Shown piece by piece: positions 12,389 to 24,864 of a DNA stretch of 64,000 bases. The notes below the pieces were generated by a model. The model was not told where the DNA came from. It saw only the letters and a program-made list of their open reading frames with translations, and made no database searches. Source of the DNA: Perognathus longimembris pacificus (lineage: Eukaryota > Chordata > Mammalia > Rodentia > Heteromyidae); NCBI RefSeq assembly GCF_023159225.1, contig NC_063184.1:18341528-18405527 (forward strand), read 5' to 3'. A program made the position numbers and the translations under genes. Every line of letters begins with the position of its first letter. Positions within the stretch are counted from its first letter, which is position 1.

Positions 12389-13370
12389 TAGGGTTAGAGA
12401 CCTACCACTCAGAAACTAAAAAGAAATAATCAACACTAACCTTATTAGTGTCACATTTATAATATCCGAGAGTCAGACTAGGCTCAAATTCCAGCTCTGG
12501 CACTTAGTAGTTGTGTAAACTTGAGCAAATTACTTAACTCTCACTGTTGTAAGCTGAGGATATGGGTAGTCCTGCCCTCACAGATATTTGAATATTTGTA
12601 CCAGGTAATATACATAAAATACCTAGAACAGCAGGCATGCGGCCAATACTACATATATCTTGCTGAGTTTTGAAAGTCAGAGTCAGATAATTTATTATAT
12701 TCCATCCTTTAAATAAATTCTAAGTTGGTTTCAATTAGAATCAGCAAATATTTAAGTAAGAATAATGTTAATTTTCACAGGCTAAAATATATGCACATGC
12801 AAAATGTTCACAAGAGAATTAATATAGGATCCTAGAAAGATGCTTTCTAAGAATATATTTAATCACAATATATGCAGGTATAATCTGATAGATGCAAATT
12901 TATCGTCTCATTAGAATGGCTTTCAAATTTAAGTCATAAAACTTACTCTGTGAATTAACTATTCAAATTAATGAGCAAATAGTGTTTGTGTTTGATGAGA
13001 ACGGTAACTTTCTAGTTTGAAAAAGTCAATATTCTAAATACTATTTCTTCTCACAAAATATTGAGCATTGTTCAGTCTGAAAAATGGGATATATTAATGG
13101 AAGAAAATATGATCTTGATGTGAAAACTAAGTTTGTATTTAACTTCTTTTATGCTAATCCTCTTTTGCTTCATTTTCTGGGTCTAAAAGTCAGAAAAAAA
13201 TGTGCTGACATACCATTGGTTCTATACAACAAAGAGAAAAAAATCACAGAACAAATCACACAACAACAACAAAATACACTATCTCTCTTTTAGTCACAAT
13301 CCCTTTCCATATTTTTCCTAGCTCTTTCACAACTAAATGGCCTTGTGTTGAGTTAATTCTTGAGTTATTT

Positions 13371-13414
<44 letters not shown>

Positions 13415-14993
13415 CACAGAAAGGACATTTAATCACATATTGAACTTATTTTTAACTGCAAAGAAAAAAATTTTTTGTGTGGTATGAACTGTGAAATTGC
13501 CCTTCTAGGGAGTTGGGCAAGTGTAAGGTCACAGACAAACCCCTCCTGCCTCTCATTGTCTCAGAGCCATGAGTGACACCACTGGCCAACCACAAGAGCT
13601 CTCTCAGAGTCTTTCTGAAAATCTAGTTTTAAAGAGGAGACTCACCTTAAAGCACAGAATTAACAGATTTCAACATTTGTAAATAGTGACTGCACTACTG
13701 AGATGACACTATTGAGAACAATATAATTAAGTAGTGTAAATCACTTTTTAATTCTTTATATATTCTCCTTTCCATATCATTTTTCTGACAACTTTGTGTA
13801 TTTGGTCCACATTTTTAGTCAATTAAGATTTTAAATTCTATAATAAAACCCAAATGACAGTACTGGTAATCATTTAAACACCTCTTAACAGACCAACTTG
13901 CCGTCCAAATTTGTGTCTGTCTCCAGGGAGCAAGAACAAAACTAAAATGATCTTTTCCAAGGAGAAGAAAAAAACATGGAGATGAGCACACAGTGGAGGT
14001 TTAGTAATTAATCTTTGTGTTAATGTGGAAAACTGTATTTCTCCACATGCCAGTGGAGTTGAGAATACCTAAGGCATTTCTGGATGTATTTTTAGTAACT
14101 AGAGGGGAATATTTATTTTTATTCTTGGCCTAGGTCATGGAGAAGCTGTGAGTTTTATTTAGGAATACGTCCTTCATTGGTTCAGCTTATTTGACTTGCT
14201 GTAGAAAGATGACCTCCATCTTATTTTGTATAAATAGTAGGAAGTGCCTACCTCTGGGTTATAATGTCTGTCCCAGTCAACCAGAATGCTGTGACTATCT
14301 GAATGCAAGTGTTGAATCACGTTGCTCGAAGAAAAAGTTGTCATCTATATCCTGTAAACATTTTCCAGTTCATTCCGAATCATTTTGGCAAGATTAGTCC
14401 CAACTTCCCTGGGATAGAATGTAAAATTAAATTTAAATTGGAAATACTCATAGATTTCATAGTTTGCCCCTCTAACTCTAAAGTATCTTGATACATTATA
14501 TTTAATCTTTTTTTTTTTTTGGCCAGTCCTGGGCCTTGGACTCAGGGCCTGAGCACTGTCCCTGGCTTCTTCCCGCTCAAGGCTAGCACTCTGCCACCTG
14601 AGCCACAGCGCCACTTCTGGCCGTTTTCTGTATATGTGGTGCTGGGGAATCGAACCTAGGGCCTCGTGTGTCCGAGGCAGGCACTCTTACCACTAGGCTA
14701 TATCCCCAGCCCTATATTTAATCTTGCATGAAAGTAAAGGTATCAGATACTGCGGTTTTTCTCACATTTTACAACTTACATTGATCAGCAAAATTCAAAA
14801 TACTGTATATTCTATTAATATAAAACTTACAAGTTTGTTCTTTGTCAAAAATACAAGCCCCTGCAATAATACAGTATTTCTTTGAATATTGCGTTTTAAA
14901 TAGAAACTTTAGCTAAAAGAATTGTATATATTTGGTAGTATAATAAAATCCCTATACTGTTTCTCACTGACCCCTGGCTAATATCAGAGCTAG

Positions 14994-15028
<35 letters not shown>

Positions 15029-18000
15029 ACGTGTGTGTGCATGTGTGTGTGTGCATACCCGCACATGCATGAATACCAAGACTCCTTAATCCTCATTAAC
15101 AGGGGCCACAAAAAGGATTCAGAGAGAAAGAAGAGAAGGATTGAGATAGGAGAGAAAACCAGACAGACACGTAGACAGAATTTTTTTTAATATTCAAAAC
15201 AGATCCCCAGAGGACAAATGAATTTACAAAAGCTGACAGAAAGAGAGAACCTGTCTGAGCACATTGGGATGGAGACATGGGAAGATGCACTAATTGCTCT
15301 AAAGGCTTGATGAGATTATGTGTGCTGATCTTTGGCCTTCCTTTTGCTGATCCTTGGCTTTCTTTCTCACCGTGACAGCTCTTTCCAGCCCTTCTTCACA
15401 TCCCCTCCATCCTCTGCCCTTCCTTACAAGATGAGATAAGCAGAGGTGTTTGTTTTTCAAAGAAATGATTAGTCTCCTTCGTTCAGGGAAAATTTTGATA
15501 GGAATTCAATGTAATCTAAATTATTTTTACTTGTCCTAGTAGAGGATAATAGGAAACTAGATTTGGCCAAGACAAATATTATTTGAACTACTGAAATCTC
15601 CTGAGGCCAATGCTTACATTCCAGCTTTGTTTGGCAGCTCCTCTGCCCCCTATTTCTTATAAAACCTTGTTGATTGCTTTTATTTCTACTATTATTCTCT
15701 CTCTTGCTTCCATTTACACTGACAGACCCTGGGCCTTGAGAGAATTAACCATGTTTAATAGAAAATTTGGTTAAGGAAATACCTATAATATTCCTTTCAA
15801 AGTTTCAAGTGAGGTCAGCATATGTTAGCTAATCCACATAGAAAAATGTCTTATATTCTTGAGAAACTGTAAGGACTTAGAAGAGTTTGAGAGTGTGAGG
15901 GATTCAATGACTAGCATTAATATCTTGTAGGCATGAAAAGAAATAGAGAAAGTGTGAGATTATGAACCTGGATTGGATGTGAATAAAAATGTCCAGTATT
16001 TGAAAATTGCACCCTGAAATTTCCCAGTTGGTTTATTTATAAATCGGGATAAGACAGAGTAAGATAGAGAGTTTGATATTCTGTCTTCTAGAATACAAAA
16101 TCTAGCCACCAGGAAAAAAGGAAGGAAGGAAGGAAGGAAGGAAGGAAGGAAGGAAGGAAGGAAGGAAGGAAGGAAGGAAGGAAGGAAGGAAGGAGAGAGG
16201 GAGGAAGGGAGGGAGGAAGGGAGGGAGGGGAGAGGGAGGGAGGCAGGGAGGAAAGGAGGGAGGGAAGGATGTGTTTTCTTGTATCATTCACTTGGACCTG
16301 AGGTATGCAGGCACCTTTAAATGGGAGAATGGCTTCTCTCCTACAAGCACAGTGCACTATGCCTTACATGATCCCATTCTCTCACTTGATCTCTACGAAA
16401 TATCCAGCTCATGGAGATGTCAGTTTAATCCCTTTATGGTAACTGGAGTATTTAATCTAAAAATTGAGTGTGTATGTTAATGTACTCTGTATTTGTGATG
16501 AGTTAATCGATATTGAAAGGCACAGTTCTAAAGCTGCTTCTCCCAATTAGGCTTGCTCGCTCTTTCTCAGAGTTCTTTTTATTATTATGGATGCCAATTT
16601 TGTACAAAATAAGATGTTTCATTATGAATTTACCTATACATGTATATAATGCATTGTGATTTTTTGTCCATTCCTAAAAAATACACAGTTATATGGGAAA
16701 TTTAATTTGAAAAGCATTCTCAGTTTAAAATTATAATGTATAATCCTAATTTTCAGTACGGTTAGCTTCCCTGAAAAGTTACACATGACAATCAAGTAAT
16801 AAATAACTCTGGTTTTACATAAACCCATGCAGAGAATAGAAAATGATGGCTCAACTCTCTCATTTTCTCTGTATAGTTAATGTGTGATTGAAGGCTAACA
16901 CTGACAGAGATAAGAGAATACTGTTGTCCTAGCTACTCAGGAGGCTGAGATCTGAGGATCGAGTTTTAAAGCCAGCCCAATCAGAAAAGTCCTGGTGAGA
17001 CTTTTATTTCCAATTAACCACTCAAAAACTGAAAGAGGCACTATGGCTCGAAGTGGTAAAATGCTAGCCTTGAGCATAAAGAAGCTCAAAGAGAATGCCC
17101 AGGCCCTGAGTTCAAGTTCCACAACTGACCATAAATCCATCACTTAATCAATCAATCATATCATCATTTCAATAGATACAGAAAAAAAATGACTTATTCA
17201 GATTATTGTGGATAAGAGCATGAAGGAAACCAAGGCCAAAAGGAAAATTTTCCCAATCAAATCCAGTAGCCTCAAAAACTTATAGCACTTCTTATGAGTT
17301 TGTCCCTTTGAGAATGGAAACAGCACAGCCTCTCCCCAACTGTTAGCTTCGTAAATCATTGTATCTTAGCTAGGGCTAAAAAGAGAAGAAAAAGGTATTA
17401 CAAGAACTGCAAAGGGAAAAATTACAACTGGTATTATTTTTAGATGTTAAGATAGGATCATACAGGTAGAAAATCTGTAAGACTTTACTGACAAATTATT
17501 AGAATTAAAGAGTCCATCTAGGCTTCTAGATAGCTGTATTTTGCAGATGCAACAGATATCAAAAAGAAAATTGAATAACATTTAAACAACATCAACAATT
17601 AAGTAATCATAAATAATTCTAGTAAAAGACATGCATAGTTTCTATGAGAAGAATATAACTTTATTAAGCATCATCAATCTGAATTCTTTTAATTCCATGT
17701 CCATTGATTAAACAACCCAATCTGTGGAATAAGAAAATTGTATGCATTTCCATTAGCAATACTTGAAAGTAAAAAATTAAAACAACCAAATCAAAATAAA
17801 GCTGGTAGACATTGAGGTTTCACCCTTGCACAGAATAAAAATACAAATACATACAACAAACTTAAACTTTCATTCAGCCATTATTGATTTTCTTCCAGTC
17901 CCACTCTCTTATTCTGCTGTTAAGTTCTCATTAAATGTTACTCAAAACCTTCCATATAAGACTTACCTTTGCTTAGGTTTGCTGCCATTAATAGATGTCT

Positions 18001-21000
18001 TTCTACAGGGTATCACTGCCTCTGATTGTTCTAGCAGAGGCACTTGCCATCTTTAATGAGTTAAAGGGCAGCTAGTATATTTGGCTTCTTCCTAGACTGA
18101 AGACTGATACTGATTTGTGCCACTCCACATCCCTAGTCTCCAAGCAGGCCTTCCAGATGTTGCTGATGTGCAAATTCAAGCTTTCTACATACGTTTCCTG
18201 GTGCTGAAGGCAGAATGTTATTAGCTGAAACAACGTTTAAAATTTTCAGAGAACTATTTAATTCTATTTAAAAGTTTCCCCAACCCTATCTAATTCATGG
18301 TAGGAATACATTTTAAGAACTCATAAAACATTTATTTAAAGCACTTTCTAAGCAAAGCCATGTGTTTTGTTTTCTAGTGAATCAGTTCAATATTGAAGAA
18401 CAATATGTATAAATATAGACTTACATATTAGTTTATAATTAATAACAGTATTTCCATAGTTGCTTATCAATTTGAGAATCCACAATCTTGTCTGGCTTAT
18501 CATTACTACCTCCCAAAGACCAATATGTAATATGTTAGTATGTTCAATGTATAATAAAAGTGACTGCTATTTTTTTATTAACAAAGTAAACACTACGTGA
18601 CATCTATATATGAAACAATCACAAAGATTCTCAATAAGAGTTGTTGTTCATTAAGGAGTGGGGGGAAACAAAAAAACAGACTGTGAGGAGGTGTACTAGT
18701 GGTAGATTGAGCTAGCAAAGAGGGTATGAGAATGAATATGCTTGAAGCATGTATAACAACAGAACAATGAAACCTGCTGAAAGTGTTTTTTGTTTTTGGG
18801 GTTTTTTTTGGCCAGTCCTGGGCCTTAGACTCAGGGCCTGAGCACTGTCCCTGGCCTCTTCTTGCTCAAGGCTAGCACTCTGCCACCTGAGCCACAGCGC
18901 CCCCTCTGGCAGTTTTCCATATATGTGGTGCTGGGGAATCAAACCCAGAGCTTCATGTGTAGGAGGCAAGCACTCTTGCCACTAGGCCATATTCCCAGCC
19001 CTGTTGAAAGTGTTTTAAGAAAGAGAGAACGAGAGAGAAGGAAGGGAGAGTGATAGCAGTTAGATTTATTGGAATAATCTTCCTCATATAACTAATGTAT
19101 GTTAATAAAAAATTAAAATAAACTGACTTGACAATTGAACTTACAAGATTAACAAGGAAATAATTCTTATTCTCCAACTTGAAAAATTGAATATTGATTT
19201 CCAAAGTCTAATTAACCTCTGAAAAAAAAATTGTCATCAAAATGTGGTCTGGAGGACAGTAAGAAATCCCTGAAGAATATATTTTCAAACTGTAGTCATA
19301 AATTAGCCCTAAATAATATATTTATTTACATTATTTTAAGTAGCAGTAAATAACGTAGTAAATATGGGCACAATTGTAAGATATATAGTCAAATTATACT
19401 CATAGGAGAAATGAGTAATGAATGCTTCCACACAGCACCAAAATACAGCAGCACCTCAATACTGTATTTCAAGAAAATGACTGTTCAGCATGCAATTGTG
19501 TGGGCTAGGAACTACACAGGTTGTACTACTAAGGAAAAGAATAGGGATGGAACTACTCAGAGAGGCCTTCTATAGGCTGCACAATTTGAGTGTTAAGGAA
19601 AATAAGCATTCCTCATATTCTCTCATGGCTTTCTTGAATAAAAAGAGGAATAACATGACCAGACCAACAGAAATTTTTAAAACTTCCACAGTCAAGAAAG
19701 AGAAGGGAAAGCAGCCTGCCTGGTTGGAAAGTAACGAGAAATTAAAGGGAATAGATTTCAAGTCATAAATAAAATGTTCTTCTAGGAACTGTGCTGGTGG
19801 TTGCCGCTCTCCCTGCGTGATCTTTGAGATTCCATAGAGCAGTGACAAACTCCTAGTTCTATGGAAAAAGCAGTGGCCATTAAAAGAGCATGATAATGTC
19901 ATAAAAATAAACTCATCAGTAGATTGAGCAGGATATAGTGTATGTGTAATGTTTACATACACACAGATATTTAATTAGTTAAATGGGTACACATAGAACA
20001 TGAATCAAGCTAAGAGATTACACAGAAGGAGAGAGAAGAATGGGAAAATAAAGATGAACAACTGACATATCAAAAGTCTATGAAATGGGCTGGGGATATG
20101 GCCTAGTGGCAAGAGTGCTTGCCTCTTATACATGAGGCCCTGGGTTCAATTCCCCAGCACCACATATACAAAAAATGGCCAGAAGGGGCGCTGTGGCTCA
20201 AGTGGCAGAGTGCTAGCCTTGAGCAAAAAAAGAAGCCAGGACAGTGCTCAGGCCCTGAGTCCAAGCCCCAGGACTGGCAAAAAAAAAAAAAGAAAAAAAG
20301 TCTATGAAAGCTGCATAGAAAAACTCAACAAAACTGGATGACCATTTGCTGTGATTATCCTAGACATGTGTTCATTATTCCCAATGAAGGAAACCATACA
20401 GTCTATGTTTCTTTGGGTTTGGCTCATAGCTCTAGCTATGTACATATGAGCACATAAGATGATGCTCACTCAGCAAATAACTCCAAGTTCTGGAAACAAG
20501 TGGTTTATCGTTGTTGCTGTTATTTTCAACATACCATGTGAAATTATGCCTTTTTCTTTTGTCTTTCTTCCCTATGTTTTTATCCCTGAAGTTACTGTAA
20601 CTGATTTTGGTACCCTGGATATTGTATATACCTTATTGGAACTAGGGAAAGGAAGGGGAACATCAGCATGGAGAGACAACGGCTAAAAGAACCAGTGCAA
20701 TAGCAATTTTTACAAAACTATATGCTGTAACCCAACTGTGCAACTCATGGCGAGGGGGAGGAGGGAAGTGGGAAGGAGTAAAGAGGGGAGAAAAAAAATG
20801 AGGGAGGAGGTAAAAACGTGGACAAGAAATGTAGTCACTGCCTTACATGTGAAACTGTAACCGCTCTGTACATCACTTTGACAATGTTTTTGTTTAAAAA
20901 AGAGGGTGACCAATAAGAGAACAGGAGAGAAGAGAGACTCATGGGTGGGTGGGTTCTAGGGAGAAGGGGCTGTGTGGGTCCTTGAATAGTGTTGACATGG

Positions 21001-24000
21001 ATTGTTTACAACTAGAAAATGGAACAAGGAAACCTGTTTGGGGTGCTCTTTCTTAAAGGGAAGGGGGCAAGGCCAGTGATAGGGTGAAATCAGAGCCAGC
21101 TCCATCTAGTTCTCAGCCAAACACCTTCCATGCCCGCGGGTCCATTTGCAGATGCTGCTGTGTTCTGTTTAACAAACTCAGCAAGGTAACGCTGCCTTCC
21201 TGTCCTCCCTCCCCCGCTTCCCTGTGGAGACAGGTGACTGAGACACCTGTCCACACTCCGGGCCTGCCAGGCCTGGCGCGCCTGCCCACCGCACAGATGG
21301 CTGGAAGCTTGCAGAGATTCCTCCTGCTACTCATCTGAAAATTTCCCTTTCTGTGAGAGTCAAGATTTTCTTGTTACTTAATCCACCACAACCAGTCCAC
21401 ATAGGAAAGCTTTCTCCAAACGTTTGTTCTTCCTGTAGTATTTTATATGTCATTGAAAATGTACTTTAAAATCCTCTTTTGTAAGAATTGCACCACTTGG
21501 ATTTTATTTAAAATGGGTTTTCCGATTTCCATCCCCTAAAAGGCTGTTTGTGTGAATACCTTCAGGCCTCGTGTTAATTGGACCGTATTTAGGCTACAGA
21601 TTGCATTTCATTTGTTTGATTTGGAGCTAAGGAATTTCCCCTTCAATTTGAATATGCAATCTATTGTGATGTTTCCGTATCTGACTGCTGTTGAGGTCTG
21701 TCCCTCCAAGAAAATTATTCTGATGATCTGACCCTCTTTGGTTTCATTTAACATTAGATAGAGCCAATTATACATAGTACTAATTCTTTTTCTGTCTCTG
21801 TGTGTCAGTACTGAAGCTTGAACTCTGGGTCTAGGCACTGGCCCTTAGCATTTTCACTTAAGATTGACACTCTACCCCTTAAACCACAGCTTCACTTCTG
21901 GCTTCACTTCATGGACTTTCCTTGCCCAGGCTGGCTTTGAACCATAATCCTCAGATCTCAGCCTCCTGAGTAACTAGGATTACATTGGTACAATTACAAG
22001 TCTAGGATTACAGCTGCTTTTGATATGTCTATCGTATCAACATAAACTCTAAATTCCTTTTAAAATAACCATCTATTTATTGCTTGATTTAGTATCTGCT
22101 GGAGTAGTGCTTAATAAATGTTGATGGAGGTAAATAATTTATGAATTTCTAGCAAGGTATCATTAGATGTTGAGGTCAATGCAAATTAAACTTTTGGCTG
22201 CATTGTCTCTTATTAGTTGTTTTCTTTTAATTAGAAAATCAGCAGCACAGAATTTAGTTGGCAGTGAACCAAAGTGACTGCTCTTATATCAGAAAGAAAC
22301 ATGTGTGCATTTGGAATTGATAATCAGAAGTCTTAGGTGGAGTGTCTTTCATGAGGACTCTGATGGGAATACAGAAAATGATACCTTATCTCATTTGCAT
22401 TTATTTAGTATATTTACATATTAATGTCAGTTTTTGACATTATATATATATCATATATGTGTTAGATATATTTGTATGTCAGAGAAAATTGAACTCTTCA
22501 GCTTGTATTTCACTAATGGTGATCTACTAACAAACAAGATGTGCAATATTTATCAGCTAAACAGCAAATTACTGACAAATTACTATGAAGACAAACCATC
22601 AGTTTGAAGTATGAAGACCACCACCAGTTATATGACAATTTAACATAATGCCATTATATGCAAATATAGGTGTTGGATCTATGATAGAGCTGTTGGAGCT
22701 GGAAATGGGGGTCAAGTGGTAGTGTCTGGCTTATGGTGTTCAAACCTCAATTACACACGCACACACACACAAAATATAGAATTTCTGTTCATTGTATACC
22801 ATGATCCATAAGGGGCCAAGCACCTACAAAATCATAATTAGGAATTGGTGGGCTGGTACCATTGGCTCACATTTTAATCCTAGCTACTCAGGAGGCTGAG
22901 ATCTGAGGAAAAGCCAACCTGCTCTGTCCCTTATCTACAATTAACCACCAAACAGCCAGAAGTGGAATGTGACTCAAGGGGTGAGGGTGAGTGGCTACCA
23001 AGTGACAGAGTACCAGCCTTGAACAGAAAAGCTAAGGAATAAGACCCAGCTCCTGAGTTTCAAGTCCCAATACTGGCACAATTTTTTTTAAAATATTTGG
23101 AAATTACTTTATTTCAAGATTAAAATATTTGTGAGGATTTAACAGTTGAGGAGGTAGGAATGTGTAGAAGATAATGTTGCACAACAACAATAATTCCTGT
23201 GAAGATGTTTGGAAGTATTATTATCTGACCATCAATTCTATAGACCAATTGCTCTAGGTTATGAAGTTCTTACCAATAATGGTAAGTAATTGGGGAGTTT
23301 ATATGACTATATGGTGCCTAGCATTTTCTATGTACCATAATTAGTTTGAAATTTTAAAAAAGTTGCTTTCTTCCAAATTTGAGCTCTCAGGTGAAATTTT
23401 GTTTCTATGTAAGCTAGCTAAGAAAATATTTCTCAGAGAGAGTTCAGAGGGTAAATACATTTCATATGCCCAAATAGTATAGCTAGAAACAAAGACAAAT
23501 TCCTTCAAATAATATAATCAAGATTACTAAAGAATCAAACAGATTTTTCTACAAATGGATACCATGATCTTTTGAAATTACCTAAAACTCATTGTGTGTG
23601 TGTGTGGGGGGGGGGGGGGGGAGAAGAGTTACTAAGGCTTGAGTCTTGGGCCTGCAGCTTGAAATCTAAGCTTCAAACTCTCTCTTTGACTTTCACATTC
23701 ACAACTGGAGTTCTACCACTTGAGTCACACCTCTACTTCTGGCTTTTTTATTGGGTAGTTGGACATAAGTCCCAAGGATTTGGCTGCCTAAGATGGCTTC
23801 AAACTGGGAACTCTAGTCTCAGCCTACTGGGTAGCGAGGATTATAGGTGTGAGCCATGGGTGCCTGCCTTAAATTCATTTTTTAAGCAAGAAAAGTCAAA
23901 GATGGTGTAATAGTAGAATATCTGAAAATTTATTCTTGAGTTTCAAAAAGGATTGCTGTCTGAGGCCAATAAAAGCCATGAGACTCTATCTGAAAATTAC

Positions 24001-24817
24001 TAAAGCAAAAAAGGGTAACAAGTGTGGCAAGAAATGTACTCACTACCTTATGTATATAACTGTAACCTCTCTGTACATCATCTTGGAAATAAAATTCAAT
24101 TTTAAAAAAGGCAATAGGCCTGGCTCCAGTGGTAAAACGCTGACCCAAAGGCCCTGGGTTCAAAACCTGGGAGCAAAAACACACATATACATATGTCGTG
24201 TTAAATTTGAATTTACACATTTATTCATCACAAGCTTTATTAGAGACTCGTAGTTCCAGCAGAACAGACTTTCCTTGTGTATCATCTTTACAACTTCACA
24301 TAAGTAGGAGACACATATGGCACTAGTGAGCGAAAGATCTATTTGTTACAACTAGAAAATCATCTTCAAATGTTCTACTTTCTGGGTTATTAGCATCATA
24401 TGCACAGTTTACTGGCAAAATCATGTAAAGGCAACAACTTTAACATAATTTAATTTATTTCAGATACTGTCATTACACCTCCGGCCTCATCCTCACCAAC
24501 ATATTCTACAACAACAGTGTCTTCACCAACAACAAACAAAATGCCAGCAACAGATCCCATCCATTCAACGCCTGAAATACCTAAAGGTATGATGATCTCT
24601 TAACAATATGTATATATGTATATATATGCATATATATTGTTCATATATATGTATATATATGCATATGTGTATGCATATATATGCATATATATACATATAT
24701 ATATGAACAAAACTAGTAAAGCCTACACATTCATATACAGGAAAAAATGACCTGGGCTCTTGCATTCAAGTATTATGAAAATCTGTGCTCATTCACTATT
24801 TTGACATACGTGTGTGA

Positions 24818-24864
<47 letters not shown>

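Larger units (their letters stand above)
4895..24463 (+). other. Emcn: Emcn intron 1 (19.6 kb)
   Basis: The intron is AT-rich and packed with retroposons, listed separately. A G-rich run lies 26 bp past the donor (4921-4945). Stretches 5212-6450, 6660-11210, 13413-14495, 15060-16115, 17140-18770, 19020-20070 and 21340-21785 show no recognisable gene or repeat. The GC-rich segment at 21080-21340 stands out from its surroundings. The acceptor TTTATTTCAG has a modest pyrimidine tract. Confidence 0.85.

Noticed and set aside
20119..20341. 60-95 codon frames with recurring motifs such as GSIPQHHIY and RDSAQALSPRPRTG
   Set aside because: These are translations of IDL-Geo SINEs and recur at every copy (27172, 32115, 35011 and others). 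They are not a protein family.
21084..21338. 84-codon frame in the GC-rich segment of intron 1
   Set aside because: No start context, splice signals or homology support it. Open frames are expected by chance in GC-rich DNA.
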